DNA from: JAKSUT01 sp045616505
GTDB lineage: Bacteria; Cyanobacteriota; Vampirovibrionia; Gastranaerophilales; Gastranaerophilaceae
DNA length: 13,364 bases
Assembly (NCBI GenBank): GCA_045616505.1
Contig: JAZLGV010000124.1
Span: 1 to 13,364 of the forward strand
Reading direction: 5' to 3'
The stretch's first letter is position 1. The number at the start of each line of letters is the position of its first letter. Below the pieces are notes generated by a model. It searched no databases and was not told the origin of the DNA. It was given only the letters and a program-made list of their open reading frames with translations. The translations under genes were made by a program, and so were the position numbers. Below, in pieces: positions 1 through 7,064 of this stretch.

Positions 1-88
1 CGGCGCACAAGAAGGCTTGCTAGACTTACCAAAACTTGAAGAAATAAATGCCAAAAACACAGAATACAAAGCAATTATTGTGGAATAG
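1..88 (+). CDS. 3' end of an unrecognised protein gene (partial)
   Basis: An open frame runs from the left edge (first full codon at base 2) to a TAG at 86-88 and gives 28 residues ending in EYKAIIVE. The fragment is too short to assign to a family. It ends three bases before the stop codon of the convergent oxidoreductase gene, so the two genes are packed tail to tail with no room for a terminator between them. Codon use matches the neighbours. It is called coding because the frame is open to the edge and stops exactly where the next gene ends. Function is unknown. Confidence 0.55.
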   Translation, partial: GAQEGLLDLPKLEEINAKNTEYKAIIVE

Positions 89-91
89 AAA

Positions 92-664
92 TTAAGCTAA
101 CGGAAACATCTCATCAATATTGTGTTTTGCTTTTTGCAAAATGCTTTCTGTGTCTGCGCCAAAAATATCTAAGCCTTCGGCTTTTACGCAATAAACATTT
201 TCTATTCCATAAAAAGTTTTAGCCAATGTTTTTATATAACCAAACCCGTATTCATCATTTGAGATAAAACCACCTGCAGTAGTAACATAAATCAAATTTT
301 TCGCATTACAAAGCCCTTGAGGAATACCCTCTTTTGAATAAGAAAAAGTTAAACCATTTACATTTATATTTTCAATAAAACATTTTAAACTCGCTGGAAA
401 AGAAAAATCCCAAAATGGAGCTGATATAACTATTACATCTGCTTGCTTAAACAATTTTGCGTTATCAAACATAGCATCATCAAAATTGTCTTTTGCAATC
501 AATTCATCACGTTTCATCAACATTTTATCTGTCAAAGGAGCGATATTTGCTTGCTCAAGATTTATTTCTACAACTTGACCATTTAATTTTTGCAAAACAT
601 AATCTGCCAATTTTTTTGTTCTTGATAATTCTCTAACGCAAGAATTTATATGTAAAATATTCAT
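92..664 (-). CDS. FMN-dependent NAD(P)H:quinone oxidoreductase / azoreductase family (flavodoxin-like fold)
   Basis: This 190-residue protein has the flavodoxin-like fold of the AzoR/Flavodoxin_2 family, whose members are usually close to 200 residues. They bind FMN and use NAD(P)H for two-electron reduction of quinones or azo compounds in the cytosol. The N-terminus (MNILHINSC, then SRT at about 14-16) fits the first strand and phosphate-binding loop. SAPFWDFSFPASLK at 81-94 is the family's FMN-contacting P-x-(W/Y)-N/D-F-x-x-P-x-x-L-K segment, and TTAGG at 128-132 fits the second flavin loop. The start is backed by an AGAGG five bases upstream. The gene is divergent from the VWA gene at 775 and convergent with the partial gene to its left. 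The fold is clear, but the physiological substrate cannot be told from the sequence. Confidence 0.85.
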   Translation of the reverse strand: MNILHINSCVRELSRTKKLADYVLQKLNGQVVEINLEQANIAPLTDKMLMKRDELIAKDNFDDAMFDNAKLFKQADVIVISAPFWDFSFPASLKCFIENINVNGLTFSYSKEGIPQGLCNAKNLIYVTTAGGFISNDEYGFGYIKTLAKTFYGIENVYCVKAEGLDIFGADTESILQKAKHNIDEMFPLA

Positions 665-685
665 ATCAACCTCTTTTCACAAAAT

Positions 686-694
686 ATTTTAGCA
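686..694 (-). promoter_or_regulatory. Probable extended -10 promoter of the azoreductase-like gene
   Basis: On the - strand the bases read TGCTAAAAT, a TGn-extended -10 with five of six matches to TATAAT, 22 bases upstream of the start codon. No good -35 is seen 17 bases further up; an A/T run fills the spacer. It lies back to back with the + strand promoter at 744-752. Confidence 0.4.
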
Positions 695-743
695 AATTAA
701 AAAAAAAGAACTATACACATTTAGATGAAATTAAATCTTCACA

Positions 744-752
744 TGCTACAAT
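744..752 (+). promoter_or_regulatory. Probable extended -10 promoter of the secreted VWA gene
   Basis: The bases read TGCTACAAT, a TGn-extended -10 with five of six consensus matches. A strong Shine-Dalgarno AGGAG (761-765) follows, nine bases before the ATG at 775. The implied 5' leader is only about 16 bases. The -35 region is poor, as expected for an extended -10 promoter. Confidence 0.45.
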
Positions 753-774
753 TTTAAAAAAGGAGCAAACTTGT

Positions 775-1689
775 ATGAGAAAACTAATTTTAGCCACAAT
801 TCTTGCAACAATATTTTCAACAGGAATATCATTTGCTGAAAAATACACAATAAACACTTCAGGAACAGTAAAAACAAATGGACAAGTTGTTGCAACGCCT
901 AAACAACAAACAGTAAACCCATACAATGTTTATACTCCTTCAACTTATAATGCAAATACTCAAGTTGCCCAAGCAGATGTACCTATAATCAACCTTGTTA
1001 TGGACTATTCAGGCAGCATGGTAAACTGGATTGAAAGAGCAAAAGCTGTTATGAGCTACATAATTTCAAAAATTCCTGCATCTACACAAGTTGGACTAAG
1101 AGTTTTTGGACAAGATAAATATTCATCAAATGCTCAAAATTTAGCAGGAACAGTAAAAAAAATCACAAAAGAAAACAACGGATATAAAGTTGTCACATCT
1201 TGTAACCCTGCAGGAACTGGAAAAGGTGCATGTTCAGCGACACAACAAGTTGCAAAAATAACAAGAGCAAATGCAAATTTACTTATATCGGGAATGAACT
1301 CTGCAAGAATAGGAAGTTCAACACCAATGGTATTAGGTTTGGATAGAGCAATTTATCAAGATTTAGCAGGTTTTGACACTACAACAACTAAAAAAATAAT
1401 ACTAATAACAGATGGTGGCGAAAACTGTGGCGGCGACCCTTGTGCATTTGCAAGAGATTTAGTAGCAAAAAGAACTGATGTTCATATAGACGTAATATTA
1501 GTTGGTTCTGGAAGTGCAAATTTAGCTTGTCTTACAAACACAACTGGCGGAACGCTTTACAACATAAATAATTTATCTAGCCTACAAACAGTATTAACAA
1601 AATCTATGACAACAAAACCAAAAGAAATTGGAAACACTCCAAGTAATTCAAATTCAACACCAACAAATTATGAATATTACAAAGACTAA
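775..1689 (+). CDS. Secreted von Willebrand factor A (VWA) domain protein
   Basis: This 304-residue protein starts with a clear Sec signal peptide (charged MRK, hydrophobic core, likely cut after SFA at 19-21), so it is exported. A threonine/asparagine-rich spacer leads to a VWA domain at about 70-280. The metal-ion-dependent adhesion site looks complete: D77-x-S79-x-S81, T183 in SSTPM, and D213 in LITDGGE. VWA domains bind a divalent metal and mediate protein-protein contacts, often in envelope complexes. Five cysteines (143, 153, 218, 223, 252) lie in the mature domain and may form disulfides. The tail is Ser/Asn/Thr-rich with no anchor or sorting motif. The stop codon overlaps that of the convergent six-gene operon, which encodes a second VWA protein, so a shared role is plausible but unproven. 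Confidence 0.85.
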   Translation: MRKLILATILATIFSTGISFAEKYTINTSGTVKTNGQVVATPKQQTVNPYNVYTPSTYNANTQVAQADVPIINLVMDYSGSMVNWIERAKAVMSYIISKIPASTQVGLRVFGQDKYSSNAQNLAGTVKKITKENNGYKVVTSCNPAGTGKGACSATQQVAKITRANANLLISGMNSARIGSSTPMVLGLDRAIYQDLAGFDTTTTKKIILITDGGENCGGDPCAFARDLVAKRTDVHIDVILVGSGSANLACLTNTTGGTLYNINNLSSLQTVLTKSMTTKPKEIGNTPSNSNSTPTNYEYYKD

Positions 1690-2642
1690 TTTAACGATAT
1701 TTCAAAATTGTCATTGTAGAATTTAACTACAAATTTTAAATATTCACCTTTATAAGCTGTAGGCGGAGCTTTATAAGTTGGAACTGACAAAATTGCACGA
1801 TAAACTTCATCATTCAACATACCATTACTAGATTGAACAGTAAATTTTCTATTAGTTAATTCACCCGTTGATGAAATTTTAAAAACAACTGTGCATGTTC
1901 CATCACCCAAAACATTTGCAAAATTTATTCTTGATGCGATTTTTTTACTCAATGCAAATTTATAATTAGCCAATTCTTGAGGATTAGCTTTTTGCACTTG
2001 TTTATTTTGCGTTTTTACTTGTGAAGGTTTTACCGTTTGTTGAGGTGCAGAAGATACAACAGGTTTGGTTTGTGTTTTGGTTTGTGTATTTACCTGTGGT
2101 TTTGTTTGAACTTGAACCTTTTGTTGTTGTTTTACCGGCACTTGCTGTTTTACAACTTCGTTTTTCTTTTGAACAGGAGTAGTTTTTTCAACTATTGGTT
2201 GTTCTACAACTTGCTGAACAGGAGCTTGAACTGGAGCTTCTTGTTTAACAACTTGAACTTCTTTATTTACGGTAGAATCCCAAATTTTATCAATCGATGG
2301 AATTGCAACATTTTTTTCTATATTCTCACTTTTTACCCCTTCAGTTACAGCATCTGAATCTTTCCCAGACCACGCAAAAAATATTACATACAAAGAAAGT
2401 AAAATACACATAACAAAAATCACTAAAGAAGGGATATCTACTGGAGTATCAATATCTTTTTTTGACTTTACAGAACTTTCTGTTTTTTCAACCTTTTCAG
2501 ATTTTACAACATTTTTTTCTTCATTTTTTATTGGCTCTTCTACTTTTTCAACGTTTAAAACTTCTTCAAATGTATCATTTCCACAGTCGCAATAATCAGG
2601 CTTTGTTTCAAATTCTTGTCCACATTCACAACACTTAAACAT
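1686..2642 (-). CDS. TonB/TolA-like protein with an N-terminal zinc ribbon
   Basis: The protein has 318 residues and three parts. Residues 4-20 form a zinc-ribbon-like CxxC...CxC pattern (C4/C5, C7, C18, C20) on the cytoplasmic side. After an acidic/lysine-rich segment comes one membrane helix at about 72-91. A long Gln/Val/Lys/Pro/Thr-rich linker (about 92-220) resembles the periplasm-spanning region of TonB. The C-terminal 90 residues fit the TonB_C fold, with a VVFKISSTGEL strand-turn, a helix around LNDEVYRAI and a closing LKFVVKF strand. TonB proteins pass inner-membrane energy to outer-membrane partners; no receptor or classical ExbBD is nearby. It is last in the six-gene operon, seven bases after the previous gene, with GAGGA as its Shine-Dalgarno. 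The zinc ribbon before the helix is unusual for TonB. The partner is unknown. Confidence 0.75.
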   Translation of the reverse strand: MFKCCECGQEFETKPDYCDCGNDTFEEVLNVEKVEEPIKNEEKNVVKSEKVEKTESSVKSKKDIDTPVDIPSLVIFVMCILLSLYVIFFAWSGKDSDAVTEGVKSENIEKNVAIPSIDKIWDSTVNKEVQVVKQEAPVQAPVQQVVEQPIVEKTTPVQKKNEVVKQQVPVKQQQKVQVQTKPQVNTQTKTQTKPVVSSAPQQTVKPSQVKTQNKQVQKANPQELANYKFALSKKIASRINFANVLGDGTCTVVFKISSTGELTNRKFTVQSSNGMLNDEVYRAILSVPTYKAPPTAYKGEYLKFVVKFYNDNFEISLN

Positions 2643-2649
2643 CTAATCC

Positions 2650-3405
2650 TCACTTTGTTACTGTTTCTACATCATTGTAGTCATTTGGAGTGCTAAATTT
2701 CGCTCTTTCAGAAATTTTAAAACCACCATCAACATTAGTTATAACACGATTGGAAGATTTTGGGAAATCAAGAATTGAATGACCTTGAAAACTTCTTATG
2801 ACAGGTGCGATACATTGAATAGCATGCGGAGTGTAAGCAGGATTTAAAGACCAAGTTTTTACATTAGAAACTTTCCCATACTTATCAACTGTAAATGTAA
2901 ACTTGAAAACAGTACCATAAGGAACGTTTACAATTTTTGCATCCTTCATAATTTGATTTTGAATATTTGAACGCCATAAATTCCAATCAATTTGTTCTTG
3001 TCTTGACATCGGAATTTGTTCAACAGTTTTTGTTTGTTTTACAACAACTGGTTTTTGCGAAACAACTTTTACCTCTTGCGGCTTAGAAACAGATTTTGTT
3101 TGAACTTTTACTTGTTGAGTTTTTTCAATCGGAGCAGACATTGTTTTCACATTTTTTTCAACATTTGTTTTTACTGGATATTGAACTGTATGAGGTTTTA
3201 CAGACTCTATTTTTTTCTCTGCTACAACTTGAGTTTGGACATTATTTTCAACAACTGGAATAGAATCTTGCTCAACTTGCTCTATTTTATAATCAGACTC
3301 TATAAGCAAAACAGAATTGTGCATTTGCGGTTTTATTCCACAAATACACAATGTTGATATTACAACTAATCCTAATATTAAATTTAAAAATAAATTATAA
3401 CCCAT
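2650..3405 (-). CDS. TonB/TolA-like periplasmic-spanning protein
   Basis: The 251-residue protein has an N-terminal membrane anchor at about 4-24, then a Val/Lys/Gln/Pro-rich extended linker (about 40-132). A compact C-terminal domain (about 135-232) carries WNLWRS, a FKFTFTVDKYGKV strand-turn-strand and a helix near TPHAIQCIAPVI. This is the layout of TonB and TolA, although the end domain diverges from textbook TonB_C. It sits two bases after the multi-helix membrane gene and before the zinc-ribbon TonB-like gene. There is no Shine-Dalgarno before its ATG; the upstream stop and this start read TAATAATG. Translation by re-initiation after the previous gene is therefore likely. The two TonB-like proteins differ in anchor and end domain and are not a recent duplication. 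The role is inferred from architecture only. Confidence 0.65.
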   Translation of the reverse strand: MGYNLFLNLILGLVVISTLCICGIKPQMHNSVLLIESDYKIEQVEQDSIPVVENNVQTQVVAEKKIESVKPHTVQYPVKTNVEKNVKTMSAPIEKTQQVKVQTKSVSKPQEVKVVSQKPVVVKQTKTVEQIPMSRQEQIDWNLWRSNIQNQIMKDAKIVNVPYGTVFKFTFTVDKYGKVSNVKTWSLNPAYTPHAIQCIAPVIRSFQGHSILDFPKSSNRVITNVDGGFKISERAKFSTPNDYNDVETVTK

Positions 3406-3407
3406 TA

Positions 3408-5000
3408 TTAATCAATTTTTTCTAATAATTCTTCGCATGCAAAATTTTCAAATTTTGTTGCGCTTAACATATAAGTTTCTGCAATCAAAATAGCAGTTGG
3501 AACAAGAGCGGCTAAAATACTCAAAATAATTCCACCTAAATCGCCACCAATTTCTTGCATAAAATATGAAATGTTCATTGAAAATTCAATTACAATAATC
3601 ATTATCGCAATAGTAAAAGATTGACGCATTTCTACATTCAATTTTCTTATACCCTCAAGTCCAAAAATTTCAACACCATGAACTAAATAATTGCTAAATC
3701 CATCAGTTTTCAAAACATTTGATGCTTGAATTTTTCTGTTGCAAGTAAATGCATTAACAAATGAGAAAAATGAAAATATTATCATTACAGTTGCTAACAC
3801 CAAGAAAATAGGACTAAATCTCAAACCAGAAACTCTTATCCAACCAGCAGCTTCTGGAAAACACATTGCTAAAGTATTTGAAACACCATAAGCCAAAAAA
3901 GGAGCAGTCAAAATACCTAACATAATTTCACCAACTGTTTTTAATTGAATCATAAATAATTTATCTTTAATATTTCTGATTTTTGCAGGACTTAAATTAT
4001 TTACAAATTTTTCTATCCAATTTTGGTATTCTTTAACTACACGTTCAAAATCTTCTCTATATTCAAGATTATCAAGACTTTGAGATAATTCAATATTACT
4101 AAATTTAAAATATCCACAAGCAACGGCTAAAGTTGCAGTTATCGCTGTAAAGAACAACGAAATTAAAACCGCAAAAACAGGAATTGTTTTTGGAGTCATA
4201 TAGTACAAAACATTTATTATATATACAGCTACAAAAAATAGCACTGATACCATTATCATAAATCTTTCTGCTATAACAGAAATTGTAGTATCTAAGCCTG
4301 CTTTATTTTGCAAAAACAAGCACACACCTTGTTTTAAAACAGTACCAATACCAAAAATAATTACTGCAAATAAAATAATTAATTTCAAATTAGTAGGCAT
4401 TTGAATTACACTCATTGATTCTGACAATGGCAAACCCATCAAATAATTTGAAACACCAAAAGAACAAATAAATGACGCAAACAACAACGCAAAATGCAAT
4501 ACAATTCCACCTTTTGAGTTCATAGAAACTTTATGTTTCAAATCATTTATCATACTTGAAACTTCTTTTATAATAGAAATTCTAGCTTGTTCTATTTCAC
4601 CTTTTCTTTTTTCAATTTTCAATCTTGCAGCAGCATTAACTTCGCTACCATACAATTCTTTTATATCTTCTTCTGTAAGATTTTCTTCTTTTAATTCTAC
4701 AGAGCGTGAATCACCAATTATTTTAATAGTGATAAATTCATCACTATCAGCAACCATAATCTTACAAATTTTATCTACATCTAATTTTGCAGGAAGTGGT
4801 TTTCCTTTAAACAAAAATTTTTCATTATTAAATTGGTTTAAAATAACACATTTATTTGATTTTGCATCATATTGAACAGTTAATAAATATTCAAAGCCTA
4901 AATCTAGTAAAAAATCAAAATCAGCCTTTGAACCTATATTAACCAATTCTTTATCGGTAAAAGTTTTTTCATAGTTTTTAGAACATATTGTAAATGCCAT
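3408..5000 (-). CDS. Polytopic membrane protein with FHA-like N-terminal domain, function unknown
   Basis: The 530-residue protein is not recognised as a named family. The first ~100 residues are soluble and their strand pattern resembles a forkhead-associated (FHA) beta sandwich (VNIGSKADFDFLLD near 20-33, a turn near NEKFLFKGKPL, then FITIKII). The phosphothreonine-binding Arg is not evident, as in FHA-like domains of secretion scaffolds. A charged helical region (about 100-160) follows, then about eight membrane helices near 166-188, 204-222, 246-267, 272-296, 357-380, 396-419, 461-480 and 487-511. Between the fourth and fifth helices lies a charged loop of about 60 residues. A strong AGGAG precedes the start. 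Placed between the VWA and TonB-like genes, it is the likely membrane core of the complex. An ExbB/MotA-like motor role is a guess with no motif support. Confidence 0.6.
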   Translation of the reverse strand: MAFTICSKNYEKTFTDKELVNIGSKADFDFLLDLGFEYLLTVQYDAKSNKCVILNQFNNEKFLFKGKPLPAKLDVDKICKIMVADSDEFITIKIIGDSRSVELKEENLTEEDIKELYGSEVNAAARLKIEKRKGEIEQARISIIKEVSSMINDLKHKVSMNSKGGIVLHFALLFASFICSFGVSNYLMGLPLSESMSVIQMPTNLKLIILFAVIIFGIGTVLKQGVCLFLQNKAGLDTTISVIAERFMIMVSVLFFVAVYIINVLYYMTPKTIPVFAVLISLFFTAITATLAVACGYFKFSNIELSQSLDNLEYREDFERVVKEYQNWIEKFVNNLSPAKIRNIKDKLFMIQLKTVGEIMLGILTAPFLAYGVSNTLAMCFPEAAGWIRVSGLRFSPIFLVLATVMIIFSFFSFVNAFTCNRKIQASNVLKTDGFSNYLVHGVEIFGLEGIRKLNVEMRQSFTIAIMIIVIEFSMNISYFMQEIGGDLGGIILSILAALVPTAILIAETYMLSATKFENFACEELLEKID

Positions 5001-5009
5001 TTCTTTCTC

Positions 5010-5678
5010 CTATCTTTCGATTGCTTCTAAAAATTTTCTTTGAGCTTTTGTCGCATTTTGTTCTGTCGCAACAATAAGCTTCTTTTCTCCCAAAACAGGA
5101 TTTAATTTCATTTTTACATAATCCAATTTTTCAGGATGCGCAAATACAAACATCATTGACAATTCTGGAATATATTTTTTTACGCTTTCAACATTCTTCG
5201 GCAAAACTTCCCAATTAACTTGTTTTGCGACATCACCTTCGTTAGCTAAATCACCTATAACCACAATAGATGGAATATACCCTTCTTTTTTCATTGTTAA
5301 ACAATGCGCAAATGCTTTTTTCAAAGCAGCACCATAAGCTGTGCCGTAATCGTTTTTGTCATATTTAGTAAATGCTTTTACAGCCTTTGTTATCCCAGAA
5401 GAATCACTTGGTGTTCCTTCGTATATCAAATATGAATTTTGCGAAACTTTTAATATTTTTATTTCATCTTCTGGGTCTAAAATTGCACACAAAGATTTTA
5501 AATATTTAATCTGTTCTGGCAATGCTTTTTGATTTGAAGCAGAAGAATCTACTAAAAAAATTATTGCAGCTTTTTTAAATTCATCGGGTTTAAAATTTTT
5601 TAAAGACACATACAAAAATTTTCCAATAATGGAAATTGCAAGAATTATAATACCTAATATAACTAATCTTTTATTCAT
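5010..5678 (-). CDS. Membrane-anchored VWA domain protein
   Basis: The protein has 222 residues: one N-terminal membrane helix (about 5-25), then a VWA domain filling the rest. The metal site appears intact, with D44-x-S46-x-S48 in FLVDSSAS, T113 in YGTAYGAAL and D143 in VVIGDLANEG. With so short an N-terminus before the helix, the domain most likely faces the periplasm, as does the secreted VWA protein encoded at 775-1689. The start has AAGG seven bases upstream, within the nine-base gap after the glycine-zipper gene. Its TAG stop overlaps the Shine-Dalgarno of the next gene, so translation of the two is probably coupled. The VWA fold is well supported; its ligand is unknown. Confidence 0.75.
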   Translation of the reverse strand: MNKRLVILGIIILAISIIGKFLYVSLKNFKPDEFKKAAIIFLVDSSASNQKALPEQIKYLKSLCAILDPEDEIKILKVSQNSYLIYEGTPSDSSGITKAVKAFTKYDKNDYGTAYGAALKKAFAHCLTMKKEGYIPSIVVIGDLANEGDVAKQVNWEVLPKNVESVKKYIPELSMMFVFAHPEKLDYVKMKLNPVLGEKKLIVATEQNATKAQRKFLEAIER

Positions 5679-5687
5679 TTATAAACC

Positions 5688-6731
5688 TTAATTTCCGATA
5701 ACTACACTCAATGGTTTTGTCAATTTTATCTCTAATTCAGTATAGATAGGAATTTCCGCATCGACACCTGCTTCTGCAACAGCAGTTATCAAACCAGCAC
5801 CAGCACCTGTTGCTGCACCTATTGCGGAAGAACGACCATAATTTCTACTATCACTTGCACTCAAAGCCGCAAAAAGCAAACCAACTAACAAGCCTGTAAC
5901 AGCACCTTTTACAACCGTAGATACTGAACTTCCAAATTTTCCATCGTTTGAAACATGAAAATCAATTTTTTCAGTAGAAATATTATAAGCTTTATTTTCA
6001 GGTGTTATCAGTTGATTAAAAACTATTGAAACAGAACCATTTTGAGAACCATAAGTCGCATGCTTTGCCTTTGACAAAGTACCAATTACAACACTTCCCT
6101 GAGGTGCAATCAAATGTCCGTTATATATCCAATCTTCTGTCAAAACAGCTTTTACTGCATCACCTACCATAGCATTGGCAGTATTTATCGGAGTTTGTAA
6201 ATATGTTCTTATTTTTGAACCTTCTACAACCTTCTCAACATAACCTGTCAAATTTTGAGGTTGAGTTATTGCACTTTGAACAATGGTTTGAGATTGTTGT
6301 ACGGACGGATTTTCAAAATTATAAACTTGTTTTTCTTGATTGAACAATACCTTTTGAGCTTGTGGCTTAAACAAATCTAAATATGTATCATTAAAAGATT
6401 GTTCATACACAATATTATTTGCTTTCATTACTTTCAAAATATTTTTATCTAGTTTGTTATTACCATTTGATTGAAAATAATAAAATACATTCACACCTGT
6501 TTTTTGCAAAATCACAATCGCATATTTTGAATTATCACTTGTCAAAAGTGCATAATAAGGGTCTTTTTTTTGCAAAGTATATTTTTCTGAAACACAAGCA
6601 TTTTCAACAATACCTGTTAAAACACTTTTATCAGTATTTTTTACAAAATACAAATTTGAAACATCGGCAAAACAAGCATTTGTAGATAAAAAATAAAATA
6701 AAACTAAAATTAAAGATATAAATTTTTTCAT
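5688..6731 (-). CDS. Exported protein with glycine-zipper segment, function unknown
   Basis: The 347-residue protein has a signal peptide (MKKF, hydrophobic core, probable cut after CFA at 20-22; the cysteine makes a lipoprotein conceivable, but the lipobox is poor). Residues 25-125 form one unassigned region and a Gln-rich spacer follows. The C-terminal half (about 160-347) has GDAVKAVLTEDW, then HLIAPQGSVVIGTL, then SIVFNQLITPE. This order is loosely like the beta domain of TrbI/VirB10 proteins, without enough identity to claim homology. Gly/Ala-rich stretches at about 276-292 and 304-322 look like glycine zippers, which insert in or pack against membranes. The start codon directly abuts the stop of the preceding small gene and has only a weak AGG. 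An envelope channel or outer-membrane component is a reasonable inference. Confidence 0.6.
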   Translation of the reverse strand: MKKFISLILVLFYFLSTNACFADVSNLYFVKNTDKSVLTGIVENACVSEKYTLQKKDPYYALLTSDNSKYAIVILQKTGVNVFYYFQSNGNNKLDKNILKVMKANNIVYEQSFNDTYLDLFKPQAQKVLFNQEKQVYNFENPSVQQSQTIVQSAITQPQNLTGYVEKVVEGSKIRTYLQTPINTANAMVGDAVKAVLTEDWIYNGHLIAPQGSVVIGTLSKAKHATYGSQNGSVSIVFNQLITPENKAYNISTEKIDFHVSNDGKFGSSVSTVVKGAVTGLLVGLLFAALSASDSRNYGRSSAIGAATGAGAGLITAVAEAGVDAEIPIYTELEIKLTKPLSVVIGN

Positions 6732-6938
6732 TTATTTACCTGCTTCCACAAACTTTGTTGTCGTAACCTGTTTTGTAGTTTCTAAAGAACCATCATCTTT
6801 TATTTTTATAAAATAATTTATAACATTCACATTAAAAGGTTTATGCATAACAGGTTTTTTAAAAACTAGATAACCTGTTATCAACAATGCAATAACCAAA
6901 ATTACAAAAATAAAACTACTTATAATATTATTTTTCAT
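6732..6938 (-). CDS. Small single-helix membrane protein, function unknown
   Basis: The protein has 68 residues: MKNN, one membrane helix at about 6-27, then about 40 residues that would lie in the periplasm, containing YFIKIKDDGSLETT. No family is recognised. It is first in the operon. A GGTAGG Shine-Dalgarno lies about seven bases before the ATG, and its TAA is followed immediately by the ATG of the next gene, which argues that it is really translated. Small leading membrane proteins of this kind often tune or assemble a larger complex, but that is inference. Confidence 0.6.
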   Translation of the reverse strand: MKNNIISSFIFVILVIALLITGYLVFKKPVMHKPFNVNVINYFIKIKDDGSLETTKQVTTTKFVEAGK

Positions 6939-6958
6939 TAAATTACCTACCTAAAACA

Positions 6959-6996
6959 ATTATAAACTTTAAATAGTCTATACTCACGTTTTACAA
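6959..6996 (-). promoter_or_regulatory. Promoter region of the six-gene envelope operon
   Basis: Two overlapping - strand candidates are visible. One is a perfect TATAAT (6959-6964) with only a weak -35; it would start the RNA near 6952. The other is TTGTAA (6991-6996), a 17-base spacer and TTTAAA (6968-6973), starting near 6960. Both give a very short leader holding the GGTAGG ribosome site. The choice matters, because only the upstream start includes the whole stretch complementary to the proposed small RNA. Confidence 0.45.
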
Positions 6997-7039
6997 GCAT
7001 TTTTTAACAATAATTAACGGTTTCAAGCATTAACAAGGC

Positions 7040-7064
7040 AAAAAAAAACTCCCAGATGGGAGTT
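7040..7064 (-). terminator. Intrinsic terminator upstream of the operon promoter
   Basis: On the - strand a seven-base-pair stem (AACTCCC / GGGAGTT, arms 7058-7064 and 7047-7053) with a four-base loop is followed directly by seven T residues. The + strand has no T run in the right place, so the terminator acts on - strand transcripts. No annotated gene upstream of it reads in that direction, so it ends either a small RNA or a leader transcript. Confidence 0.75.

Noticed and set aside
1704..1737. Hairpin on the + strand (TTGTAG / CTACAA, with outer AAAATT / AATTTT) as terminator of the secreted VWA gene
   Set aside because: The stem is short, AU-rich and bulged, its T run is only four bases, and it lies within the coding sequence of the opposing gene.
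2037..2357. Open frame on the + strand rich in Phe, Leu, Asn and Tyr
   Set aside because: It is antisense to the Gln/Lys/Val/Thr-rich linker of the TonB-like gene; the low-complexity linker codons leave the opposite strand free of stops. A similar frame at 3016-3357 has the same cause.
3408..5000. Identification of the eight-helix protein as ExbB/TolQ or MotA
   Set aside because: Helix number and size do not match and no family motif is seen; the idea rests only on the TonB-like neighbours.
5688..6731. Assignment of the glycine-zipper protein as VirB10/TrbI
   Set aside because: Only a loose order of motifs in the C-terminal half is shared, there is a cleavable signal peptide instead of a membrane anchor, and no other type IV secretion gene is present.
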